DNA of 44,317 nt. Origin: Flavobacteriales bacterium (GTDB lineage: Bacteria; Bacteroidota; Bacteroidia; UBA10329). The stretch is taken from assembly GCA_021741155.1 (NCBI GenBank), contig JAIOYP010000033.1, positions 1 to 44,317 on the forward strand, written 5' to 3'. Under the pieces are notes generated by a model that was not told where the DNA came from, ran no database searches, and worked only from the letters and a program-made list of their open reading frames with translations. How positions within the stretch are numbered: the stretch's first letter is position 1; the number at the start of each line of letters is the position of its first letter. The position numbers and the translations under genes are program-made. Below are positions 8,805-16,648 of the stretch, piece by piece.

Positions 8805-9938
8805 CTATTTATCCCACTCTGTAACGAAATGAATCAACACCTTCTTCATGGCTTCCATGGCAGTGCCATCTAGATGTTCGAGGTTATCGAGTCGGGTGTG
8901 ATAAGTAGGGTCGAGGGTATCTGTTCGCATGCCTATGAGGCTCAAAGCAGGAAGTCCCAACATGCGGAAGGCGGATGCATCGGAAGCGCCCACATCTATC
9001 GGTATCTTCTTTACCGCCACTCCCAGTGCCTTGAAGGATTGATCCATTTTATCAATCAATGTAGGGTCGAAGGTGACTAAGGTGTTTGTTTCGCGCATTC
9101 CGATGGTCAGAAACTCAAGATCTTTGATGGAATCCAAATTGATAAGAAGGGCTTTTTCGTCCAATAGTTGCTGCATACGGGTTTTGCCGTAGGCATGTGC
9201 GCCTCGCAATCCAGCCTCTTCAGAACCAAAGCTGATGCAGCGGATACGGGTATGTTGCAAGCGTTGTGCTGAGAACACCTTGGCCATTTCTACCGCCATG
9301 GCAACCCCCGTAAGGTTGTCGTTTACGCCATGCACCACTTCCTTGCCATGCATATCAAAATAGACAATGAGAATAGGAGTGAGGGCTGCAAACAAAAGCC
9401 AACCATAGAAAGCCCATCCGCCCGAAACGAAAGCTGCAACCACTAGAAATATAGCTAGCAACGGAAACAGAAAACCTGCTACCACAGTTAGCACCACACC
9501 AAGGTATTTGAGCTTGTACCACCACTTAAATTCCTTCACGCTATCAATGTGTCCAGCAAAGATGAGGGTGGATTGTACCTCATCCGTTGGTTCAATATCG
9601 CCAATAACGTTGTGAGATGTTTTCTTCTTCCAAAGGAAATCTAACCAATGCCGATAGGTAACGAAATGCCCCACGAAAAGCACTGCATTGATGCTGGCAA
9701 GGATGGCTGCGGCTTGAACATTGAAAAAGTAAATCGCCAATGCAGCCACATAAAGCACGCAGAATAGTTTCAGCGCTTGAAAATGAGCCTCTAATGCCGA
9801 ATCAAACGGCATAAGTTCTACGGTGTCGCAATACTGCTCTAGCACTTCTTTGGTGTAAATCTGCGCGTTCTTTTCTTGCTCGCTGCCAAAGTAGCGGCCT
9901 CCGAAACGGGTGACTATTTCTGTGATGAATTGGACCAT
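8805..9938 (-). CDS. membrane-bound M28-family zinc peptidase
   Basis: 377 residues. Zinc-ligand motifs of M28 aminopeptidases are all present: GHID (H130, D132), ND in HGVNDNLTG (D207), SEEAGLRG (E240, E241), NLDS (D269) and TYHTRLDN (H347). Unusually, hydrophobic segments lie at about 55-93 and again at 144-193. The second block sits between the first ligand pair and D207, so a membrane hairpin is inserted into the catalytic domain. There is no signal peptide. The family cleaves N-terminal amino acids from peptides; the substrate is unknown here. The start ATG at 9938 is four bases after a TAATTTCG sequence on the coding strand (9943-9950), which suggests a leaderless transcript. It runs opposite to nothing on the right; about 220 gene-free bases separate it from lysA. 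Confidence 0.85.
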   Translation of the reverse strand: MVQFITEIVTRFGGRYFGSEQEKNAQIYTKEVLEQYCDTVELMPFDSALEAHFQALKLFCVLYVAALAIYFFNVQAAAILASINAVLFVGHFVTYRHWLDFLWKKKTSHNVIGDIEPTDEVQSTLIFAGHIDSVKEFKWWYKLKYLGVVLTVVAGFLFPLLAIFLVVAAFVSGGWAFYGWLLFAALTPILIVYFDMHGKEVVHGVNDNLTGVAMAVEMAKVFSAQRLQHTRIRCISFGSEEAGLRGAHAYGKTRMQQLLDEKALLINLDSIKDLEFLTIGMRETNTLVTFDPTLIDKMDQSFKALGVAVKKIPIDVGASDASAFRMLGLPALSLIGMRTDTLDPTYHTRLDNLEHLDGTAMEAMKKVLIHFVTEWDK

Positions 9939-9942
9939 GGGG

Positions 9943-9950
9943 CGAAATTA
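9943..9950 (-). promoter_or_regulatory. candidate -7 box of the M28 peptidase gene
   Basis: The coding-strand sequence TAATTTCG differs at one base from the Bacteroidota -7 consensus TAnnTTTG. It is followed by CCCC and then the ATG, so transcription would begin at about the first base of the start codon. Confidence 0.4.
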
Positions 9951-10155
9951 GGGACGAATTTTCCATTCCGAAATCTTCAAGATTCCGCGTTGCCCTTGGC
10001 TTTGCAATTTCTGCAACCTGCTCTTGCGGCTATTTGTGCATCAGACAGGCGGTCGACTGCGTCTTTACTTTGTACAAAGATGGATTGGGAGCAGACCATG
10101 CCCCAATATCAAGTACGTTTTTGATGATAAACACCCTGCGATTAGTGACTATTCA

Positions 10156-11367
10156 CTAAAATAAATGACTCACATCTACCTGATTTACCAACAAATCTTC
10201 CAATGTTTGGCGTCTGGTGATGAGGTGTGCTTTGCTGTTCTTTAGTAATACCTCCGCAGGTTTTAAGCGAGAATTGTAGTTGCTGCTCATGGCAAATACG
10301 TACGCACCAGCATTCTGAAAAGCGAGAATATCGTTCTCGTTTATTTCCGTGATTTTCCTATCCCACGCAAAGGTGTCTGTTTCGCAGATGTAGCCCACAA
10401 CGGTATAAATGCGCTCTGCACCTTCAGGATTACTGATATTGGTAATGTGGTGATACGAATCGTAGAACATGGGGCGGATAAAGTGATTGAAACCTGTATC
10501 GACACCCGCAAAAACAGTGGCCGTTGTTTGCTTTATCACGTTCACTTTACACAGAAATGTGCCTGATTCACTGACTAAGAACTTTCCTGGCTCAAAGGCC
10601 AATTCAAGATCTTTCCCGTATTCTTTGCAGAACGCTTTGAAGCGCTCAGTCAATTTGGCACCAAGCTCTTCGATGTTTGTAGAAACATCATTCGGCTTGT
10701 AAGCCACCTTAAAACCACTGCCGAAATCAACGTATTCCAACTCTTTAAAATGAAACGCTGCTTCCAGTAACAGCTCAGAACCTTGCAAGAAAACGCCTAC
10801 ATCCAAAATATCGCTTCCAGTATGCATGTGCAACCCGTTTACGTGGATTTTATAGGCTTCGATGATACGTGTTAGATGTCGGGTCTGATGAATGGAGATT
10901 CCGAACTTAGAATCGATGTGTCCTACCTGAATCTTGTGGTTTCCTCCAGCTACAATGTGCGGGTTCATACGCACACAAACTGGGTAGGAACTACCGTATT
11001 CACTTCCGAATTTCTCCAACATCACCAGATTGTCGATGTTGATCTTCACTCCCAACTTTACTGCTTCCTGAATTTCTTCAAAACTCACACCGTTGGGTGT
11101 GTAAATGATGCGATCGGGTGTAAAGCCAGCTCGGAGTCCTAGTTGTACTTCTTCGATAGAAACGGTGTCTAATCCTGCTCCCAGAGCATTAAAATGCTGC
11201 AACACCGCCTGATTACTCAATGCTTTGCAAGCATACTGAATGTTCAACTTTAATCCATCAAACGCATTGACCAAGCGCTTGTATTGGCTTTCCATTATAT
11301 CGGCATCATATACAAAGAGTGGTGTACCGAATTCCTCGGCTAATTGAAGTAGTGCTTTAGACTTCAT
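10156..11367 (-). CDS. lysA: diaminopimelate decarboxylase
   Basis: 403 residues from the ATG at 11367. A longer frame reaches 11430, but its extra residues are encoded by an inverted repeat and do not resemble the family. Converts meso-diaminopimelate to L-lysine in the last step of lysine synthesis. PLP fold-III motifs: Schiff-base lysine in QYACKALSN (K48), GLHMHTGS, the glycine motif in FGSGF, EPGKF, then the substrate loop CETD and the tyrosine motif GAYVFAMSSNYN near the C-terminus. The CExxD loop and the SNYN tyrosine are those of true diaminopimelate decarboxylases, in contrast to the decarboxylase at 25786-27144. No other lysine-pathway gene is adjacent, as is common for lysA in Bacteroidota. 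Length is typical. Confidence 0.93.
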   Translation of the reverse strand: MKSKALLQLAEEFGTPLFVYDADIMESQYKRLVNAFDGLKLNIQYACKALSNQAVLQHFNALGAGLDTVSIEEVQLGLRAGFTPDRIIYTPNGVSFEEIQEAVKLGVKINIDNLVMLEKFGSEYGSSYPVCVRMNPHIVAGGNHKIQVGHIDSKFGISIHQTRHLTRIIEAYKIHVNGLHMHTGSDILDVGVFLQGSELLLEAAFHFKELEYVDFGSGFKVAYKPNDVSTNIEELGAKLTERFKAFCKEYGKDLELAFEPGKFLVSESGTFLCKVNVIKQTTATVFAGVDTGFNHFIRPMFYDSYHHITNISNPEGAERIYTVVGYICETDTFAWDRKITEINENDILAFQNAGAYVFAMSSNYNSRLKPAEVLLKNSKAHLITRRQTLEDLLVNQVDVSHLF

Positions 11368-11409
11368 CAGAGAATTAAAAAATGAATAATTAGAAATTGA
11401 AAAGTTGAT

Positions 11410-11449
11410 AGTCCATAGTCGATGAACCACGGACTGTCGACTATGGACT
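11410..11449. repeat. 13-base perfect inverted repeat upstream of lysA
   Basis: agtccatagtcga (11410-11422) is the exact reverse complement of tcgactatggact (11437-11449), with a 14-base loop. It lies between the 3' end of the chalcone-isomerase-like gene and the lysA start. It is not followed by a T-run in either direction, so a terminator is unlikely. Confidence 0.75.
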
Positions 11450-11467
11450 GTGGTCTCGTAGGAGCAA

Positions 11468-12031
11468 CTATTTTCCCAGCATTGCTGTTTTTAGGTCGTC
11501 ATCTGCAGGTTTGCTACCTAGCCAAATACCGAACAGGGCTTTCTTGAAATCTATCCCCACAATAGTACCTTGGAGCTTACCGTTCTTGTAAGATTCAACA
11601 CCTTTTCCAGGAATGTAAATGATGTCAAACACGTTTCCTTCTTTGATTTCCTCCTTTTTGAAGGTGTTTACAAACGCTGTAATCTTAGCTTTCAGCGGTT
11701 CTGTTTTGCCACCAGTACTGGCTTCAAAACCTTCTAGAATGGCTTCGCTCATGTTATCGCTGCTTATCATGCCAGAAGTAATCTGAAGTTTTACAGCCAT
11801 CGGTTTGTCGGCACTCACAATAGCAGCTGCATCCGAAGATTTTTCGCTTAAATACAGACCGCCTACGTAGAGTTTAAAGAATGCCTTCTTTCTTATTCCG
11901 CCTCCATTCAGGCTGATATTTCCGTCTCCAACCTTTAATTTGGCAGGAAGTGTAACTCCGTTGATAGTGACTTGAGCTTGCATTGAAATGGTTATCATAA
12001 GGGCAATGATTGTTGTGGCTAATAGTTTCAT
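11468..12031 (-). CDS. secreted chalcone-isomerase-like protein
   Basis: 187 residues from the ATG at 12031; the frame extends to 12139, but residues from this internal Met form a proper signal peptide (MKLLATTIIALMITISMQAQ). The mature part starts VTINGVTLPAKLKVG and carries the features of the bacterial chalcone-isomerase-like family: a KLYVGGLYL strand, a helix with EAILEGFEAS, and a late segment GIDFKKALFGIWLGSKPAD. Bacterial members lack a demonstrated flavonoid reaction, and the fold is also used for fatty acid binding, so enzymatic activity should not be assumed. The leader places it in the periplasm or outside. The gene lies about 100 bases upstream of lysA in the same direction with an inverted repeat in between. 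Confidence 0.82.
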   Translation of the reverse strand: MKLLATTIIALMITISMQAQVTINGVTLPAKLKVGDGNISLNGGGIRKKAFFKLYVGGLYLSEKSSDAAAIVSADKPMAVKLQITSGMISSDNMSEAILEGFEASTGGKTEPLKAKITAFVNTFKKEEIKEGNVFDIIYIPGKGVESYKNGKLQGTIVGIDFKKALFGIWLGSKPADDDLKTAMLGK

Positions 12032-12455
12032 AGTTTGTTTTTTAAGTTCGTAAAAATAAATCATAATTGGTTGGGGATGGTACAAGAATGAGGCCAAGGG
12101 CAATCCATCTCGTCCATCCTTATAACTATACGGAATCAAAGTGTCAGGTCATACCGCAGACTCTACTCGACCATCAGGAGAGACTAAGGCACAGGATCAT
12201 TGTCCTAAGGCGGGTTTCTCCTCAATGTGGTCAAGCTACTCGATTAATTTAAAACAAGCGTATAAGACGGACGAAGGAAGCATCCCAGAAGAAATTCGTA
12301 ACAGAACTATAGACATTGAAACCCTTTGTTCCTCAGGGTAACAAACGGGGTGAGTTTTACGAGGCATCTGTCAAACTAGTCGCTAGTCACTATTCACCCA
12401 CATTATTCTTGCGTAAGCCTATTTGATTACCGAACTTGCGAGAAAACCGAGAATA
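12032..12455. other. 424-base gene-free divergent intergenic region
   Basis: Lies between two divergent genes and should hold both promoters. No frame here is convincing. A weak hairpin (tttgtt ... aacaaa with flanking ccc/ggg, about 12321-12350) and an actagtcgctagtcactattcac word near 12375-12398 are visible. The latter resembles a stretch at about 10142-10160. No clear TAnnTTTG box was found. Confidence 0.5.
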
Positions 12456-13226
12456 ATGTTTCAAAGACCGATAATTGCTATTTTAATCCTTGTGGCGAGT
12501 GTTGCTATAACAGGTTGCTCCATTACTACAGGCGATGGCCCCGTGGTAGAAAAAACCATTGAGATGGAGCCGTTTCATGCCGTAAGTATTGATGGCTCGT
12601 TTGATGTGTTTATTTCACAGGCTGTTTCGCAATCTGTGGTTGTGGCCACACAATCCAACATCTTGGAACATTTTAAAATGAATGTGATGGATGGCGTGCT
12701 TTACCTATCGATGGAGCCTGGTTCATATATAAGTTACGACCTTACTGTTAAGCTTGGCATGCCAACTGTATCGCACATTGAATTGGATGGCTCGGGAGAT
12801 GTAAGCATCGGAACGTTCGTAGGAATTCAAAACCTTTTCACCAAGCTAGATGGAAGTGGAGATATTAAAGGAACAGGTGCATTGGAAGTGCTTTCAGAAG
12901 CAACTATCCACTTGCAAGGAAGTGGTGATATTGAGTTGACGCTCAAAGCCAAGGAGGTTGAATTAATCTTGGATGGAAGTGGAGATATGGAAATCATTGG
13001 TCAGACCAATACGCTTATTGCCAACCTTAATGGTTCTGGAGATATAGATGCAATGGAGTTAGAATCCATTGATTGCGATGCAAACCTAGACGGTTCTGGA
13101 AAGATTAAGGTCTTTGCTTCAAGAAAATTGAAAGCTAGTCTGCAAGGAAGCGGAGACATCCGCTACGATGGGAAACCAGATGTAGAGGCCAAAATTGATG
13201 GTTCAGGTACAATACAGGCAGATTGA
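12456..13226 (+). CDS. GIN-domain (DUF2807) lipoprotein
   Basis: 256 residues from the ATG at 12456. A TTG 33 bases earlier is in frame, but the ATG begins the lipoprotein signal MFQRPIIAILILVASVAITGC, whose lipobox cysteine is residue 21. The mature domain opens VVEKTIEMEPFHAVSIDGSFDVFISQ, the hallmark of the DUF2807 head domain. It then contains eight copies of a short [LI]-x-GSG-[DKT]-[IVM] motif about 20 residues apart, consistent with a right-handed beta-helix in which each GSGD marks one coil. These proteins are anchored in the outer membrane or periplasm and have no established biochemical function. Expression may be monocistronic, since about 170 bases follow before the next gene. Confidence 0.88.
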   Translation: MFQRPIIAILILVASVAITGCSITTGDGPVVEKTIEMEPFHAVSIDGSFDVFISQAVSQSVVVATQSNILEHFKMNVMDGVLYLSMEPGSYISYDLTVKLGMPTVSHIELDGSGDVSIGTFVGIQNLFTKLDGSGDIKGTGALEVLSEATIHLQGSGDIELTLKAKEVELILDGSGDMEIIGQTNTLIANLNGSGDIDAMELESIDCDANLDGSGKIKVFASRKLKASLQGSGDIRYDGKPDVEAKIDGSGTIQAD

Positions 13227-13400
13227 TTTGTTTTAGATAAAGGAACGAAGGACAGGAGGAATTGACAATTTGTCATTCACAAATCGTCCATCGTAAATCA
13301 TTTCCTATGTCTGTCTTATTGATTACCAATTCGTTATATCTCGGAAGAGAATGTGAACCACCAAGGTTTTAAAAAAGTATCTTCGCAGCACTTTAAATCC

Positions 13401-16088
13401 ATGAAAATGAAAAGAATAGCCTCTCTAGCTTTAGTTGTAATTGCATTTCTCACGTTTCAAATAGAAACGAGTAATGCCCAATGCCCTGGTTGCGTTATTG
13501 ATGTGCAGTGTGGCGTTGGTCTCAATCCAATTGTACCAGCCTTGTGTCCAGCGGTATTGCCAAATGGTACTCAAGGATTGCCGTATGATGAGAGCGCAAC
13601 CTTTTTTATGCCGCGCGATTTTGTTGATGTTGCTTCTGGTCAGTCGGTTACGCTAAATTCGATTACGGTAACGAGTGTTACTGGAATGCCACAGGGTTTG
13701 AGTTACACGTGTAATGTTCCGACCTGTGCTTACACTGTTACCAATGACCCACTTACGCAGCGCGGTTGCTTTAAAATTTGTGGTGTTCCTACTGTGCCAG
13801 GAAACTACAATGTGATTATTGCTGTAGTGGCCAACGTCAACACACCAATTGGTATTATTAATCAGCCTACCAGCTTTAGCATTCCATTGGTAATTGAGCC
13901 ATCTCCAGGTGGCAACTGCTGTTATAGTTACAACCCACCTTCGGCTTGTGGTTCATTAGATGTGACCTACGAGGCACTCTTGAACTTCGGCCCACTTCAA
14001 CCAACAACTTATGCTTGGGATTTTGACAACGGAAACGTTTCAGCTTCGGCCACGCCTCCTGTTCAGCCATACACCACTGCAGGAGATTTCTATCCTGAAC
14101 TCATTACAACCGTCAACAATTATGTGATTACAGAAGTATCTTTTACCGCTGCCGGTTCTAACTGGTGTGGCGATATTGAAGAAATAAGCTTTGCAGGCGT
14201 TTGCCAAGGAGCGCCAGATATCTACTACACTTTTAGTAACGGAAATCAGGGGAGTACTTCTACTTCAGGTAGTAACAACCTTACAAAAACGTGGACTGGT
14301 TTGCACCATGTGCTTGTAGATAACATATTCTCGCTTCAGTTTTGGGACGAGGATGGTACTTCGCAGGATGACAATCTTGGGGTTTACACAAGTTTCATTA
14401 CAGCACCGGGCACGTTCAATCTTAACACGTTCGTTAACGGAAATCAGGAAGGTTTCGGAACCGTTACCATTGCGCTCGAAGTAGATACTGTTTACACCAC
14501 GGTTGATACCGTAACTGTATTACCAATTCCTGCAATGCCAACGCTTGCATTTTTACCAGCACAGCAGGTATGTATGGGCGATTCTATTCTCATTTCTGGT
14601 CCGGTTGGCCCATACCAATATCAGTGGATTCAGGCAGGTGCATTTATCTCCGATTCTGTTGCAGTTTGGGTAAACGAGACTGACTATTATTCATTGGCTA
14701 TTACGGATACCAACGTTTTCTGCGGGATTGAGTCAGATTCATCATTGGTAGAAATTTTCACTTTCCCACTTCCTCCAGTTATCGGATACAATATGACAAC
14801 GGGAGAGTTGTCGTTAAACAATCCAAACAACTACGTGGTAGAATGGTATGATGGCAATAATTTGGTTTCAGGCGAAACAGGAAACACATTTGATCCTACT
14901 GGATTTGGAGGACCTTTTACTGCTAGGTTCTTAAACGGAGGATTGTGTAGTTCACAATCATCCACGGCATACTCACTGTGTTTGCCAGCATCCATTCAGC
15001 CATTGTCAAACGATTCAATCTGCTGTGGCGAGACATTAACCTTTGATGCAACTGGTTTCTTGGTAAACCCATTCAGCGTAATTGCATGGGCAGTAACTCC
15101 AGAATCAGAAGGTCCTGTTACTGATCAGACAAGTGCAACGGCAGCAGAAAACAACGGTTATTTACTAAATGGATTTGGCACCACAGCCAGTTTTACACGT
15201 GACTGTTTGAGCCATACAGACAGCGTATCTGAGGGAAGTTATTTCGTTACGCCATTTGCCATCGAGAATCCGGCAGTAGAACCGCTAACCTACGATACAC
15301 TGCAAGGGTGTAGGCCGTATGCGCAAATTTGTCCGGCATTGGATGCCGCAGATGACAATTGGGCTATTTTTCCAATGGTATTCACATTCCCAGATAATTC
15401 AACGCTGAATGTGAATGATGCCATCGCTTTCGGATTGCCTATCAATCAGCAGTTGCTCGATTTGGCAGGAGGTCTTCCTTGTCTTGCATTGACCGATTTG
15501 TTTAGAGGAAATCCAAACGGTGTTTGGTCTATTACACTAACCAATACAGGAACCACCGCCATCGACATGTCGGTACCTGATTTTATCGTTATCAATTCGG
15601 CTGATAGCTGTAATCTCATTACTCAGGACGAAACGTATCTGATTGAAGGCATTGAGATGACCGCAAACCCAGGCCAGACCGTTGTCGTGAGTTTCGATAT
15701 TCCACCACTTCCAGCTAGTTTCCCTTCAATTAGCGCAGAGTGTGAGGCATTTGGAGAACCAGTGAAAATCCATTTCAAGGATTGCTATCCGCATACATCC
15801 CATGTTGGAATTGAGGAAATTGAGACCTATGGATTCTTTCTAGGCGAATGTGTTCCGAATCCAAATGCTGGAACAGCTGTTATCAATTTCTCAAGCAAGT
15901 TTGGAGGAGATTATCAGTTTGTAATTAGAGACGTAACTGGCAAAGAGGTTTCAAGAACTACACTTTACGCAGCAGCTGGTGATAACCGATTCAATTTTGA
16001 CGGAAGCACACTCAGCAGCGGACTTTACACGTATTCCCTTTCGAATGGGGTAAACGTGTTGACGCAAAGACTGGTAATAAGCAAATAA
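13401..16088 (+). CDS. large secreted protein with PKD-like domains and T9SS type A tail
   Basis: 895 residues from the ATG at 13401. An in-frame GTG at 13353 exists, but the signal peptide (MKMKRIASLALVVIAFLTF...NAQ) starts here or two codons later. The mature protein is cysteine-rich near its N-terminus (CPGCVIDVQCGVG). It continues with Ig/PKD-like beta domains, including YAWDFDNGNVSASATPP, and contains a segment resembling a proprotein-convertase P-domain (NGVWSITLTNTGTTAID). It ends with a type A sorting domain (GECVPNPNAGTAVINFSS ... GLYTYSLSNGVNVLTQRLVISK). No protease or other catalytic motif is evident. Predicted surface or extracellular location; function unknown. A strong terminator lies 21 bases after the stop. 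Confidence 0.85.
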   Translation: MKMKRIASLALVVIAFLTFQIETSNAQCPGCVIDVQCGVGLNPIVPALCPAVLPNGTQGLPYDESATFFMPRDFVDVASGQSVTLNSITVTSVTGMPQGLSYTCNVPTCAYTVTNDPLTQRGCFKICGVPTVPGNYNVIIAVVANVNTPIGIINQPTSFSIPLVIEPSPGGNCCYSYNPPSACGSLDVTYEALLNFGPLQPTTYAWDFDNGNVSASATPPVQPYTTAGDFYPELITTVNNYVITEVSFTAAGSNWCGDIEEISFAGVCQGAPDIYYTFSNGNQGSTSTSGSNNLTKTWTGLHHVLVDNIFSLQFWDEDGTSQDDNLGVYTSFITAPGTFNLNTFVNGNQEGFGTVTIALEVDTVYTTVDTVTVLPIPAMPTLAFLPAQQVCMGDSILISGPVGPYQYQWIQAGAFISDSVAVWVNETDYYSLAITDTNVFCGIESDSSLVEIFTFPLPPVIGYNMTTGELSLNNPNNYVVEWYDGNNLVSGETGNTFDPTGFGGPFTARFLNGGLCSSQSSTAYSLCLPASIQPLSNDSICCGETLTFDATGFLVNPFSVIAWAVTPESEGPVTDQTSATAAENNGYLLNGFGTTASFTRDCLSHTDSVSEGSYFVTPFAIENPAVEPLTYDTLQGCRPYAQICPALDAADDNWAIFPMVFTFPDNSTLNVNDAIAFGLPINQQLLDLAGGLPCLALTDLFRGNPNGVWSITLTNTGTTAIDMSVPDFIVINSADSCNLITQDETYLIEGIEMTANPGQTVVVSFDIPPLPASFPSISAECEAFGEPVKIHFKDCYPHTSHVGIEEIETYGFFLGECVPNPNAGTAVINFSSKFGGDYQFVIRDVTGKEVSRTTLYAAAGDNRFNFDGSTLSSGLYTYSLSNGVNVLTQRLVISK

Positions 16089-16108
16089 GATTAATAGCTT
16101 TTTAATAC

Positions 16109-16143
16109 GCCCTTGACCATCCCGTGGTCAAGGGCTTTTTTTT
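16109..16143 (+). terminator. rho-independent terminator after the 895-residue T9SS protein
   Basis: An 11-base perfect stem, gcccttgacca (16109-16119) with tggtcaagggc (16125-16135), has a 5-base loop and is followed by eight T. Confidence 0.95.
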
Positions 16144-16148
16144 CGAAT

Positions 16149-16156
16149 TAACTTTG
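16149..16156 (+). promoter_or_regulatory. -7 box for the small lipoprotein gene
   Basis: TAACTTTG matches the Bacteroidota TAnnTTTG consensus and lies 20 bases before the ATG at 16177. It starts only six bases after the terminator's T-run. No clear TTG element was found at the -33 position. Confidence 0.5.
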
Positions 16157-16176
16157 TAAACAATTAACAGAAGAAC

Positions 16177-16599
16177 ATGAAAAACGCATTGGTAATAGGA
16201 ATGATTGGAAGCATGGCACTCGTATTTAGCTCATGCAACAAGAATTTGGATAAGGTTCTTTTCGGTACATGGGAAGTAACCAAGGTGGAAGGCACCTTGA
16301 ATGTAAATGGTACAGCCGTGTTTACAGGAGAAGATCCAAATGCTTCAGGAACGGTTAAATTTGAGAGCAACGGAAGAGGAGAACAGAACTATTCGTTTAC
16401 GTTTTCAGGTACTACGTATCCACAAACAGGAACTTTTTCTTGGGAGGCAAATGATGATGAAATCATTATTGATCGAACATCTGATCCAGATATGATTTGG
16501 ACCAGACTTATTAACACTGAAACAAAGCAGGTGGCCACGTACAAGATTATCGTTGATGCCAATCAGGATTGGGATTACACGATTACGATGGAGCAATAA
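16177..16599 (+). CDS. small lipocalin-like lipoprotein
   Basis: 140 residues. Lipoprotein signal MKNALVIGMIGSMALVFSSC with the lipid-modified cysteine at residue 20. The mature part starts LFGTWEVTKVEGTLNVNG and continues with alternating beta strands ending YTITMEQ. The opening GxWxxxxxxG and beta-rich pattern resemble the lipocalin-like (DUF4923/lipocalin_4-type) lipoproteins common in Bacteroidota, which probably bind small hydrophobic molecules. That assignment rests on pattern only. It has its own likely promoter and follows a terminator, so it is probably transcribed alone. Confidence 0.75.
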   Translation: MKNALVIGMIGSMALVFSSCNKNLDKVLFGTWEVTKVEGTLNVNGTAVFTGEDPNASGTVKFESNGRGEQNYSFTFSGTTYPQTGTFSWEANDDEIIIDRTSDPDMIWTRLINTETKQVATYKIIVDANQDWDYTITMEQ

Positions 16600-16619
16600 T
16601 TTCTGACCACATCAATTCA

Positions 16620-16645
16620 TTCGCTAATCAGCTAACGAGCTAATC
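16620..16645. repeat. aattagc-family repeat element
   Basis: ttcgctaatcagctaacgagctaatct belongs to the same word family as the repeats at 1302, 1948 and 39062. It lies in the convergent gap between the lipoprotein and acylase genes. Confidence 0.45.
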
Positions 16646-16648
16646 TCT

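Noticed and set aside
12120..12260. possible tRNA or small RNA in the 12032-12455 gap
   Set aside because: No T-loop consensus, acceptor stem or anticodon arm could be fitted, and the pairing found is weak.
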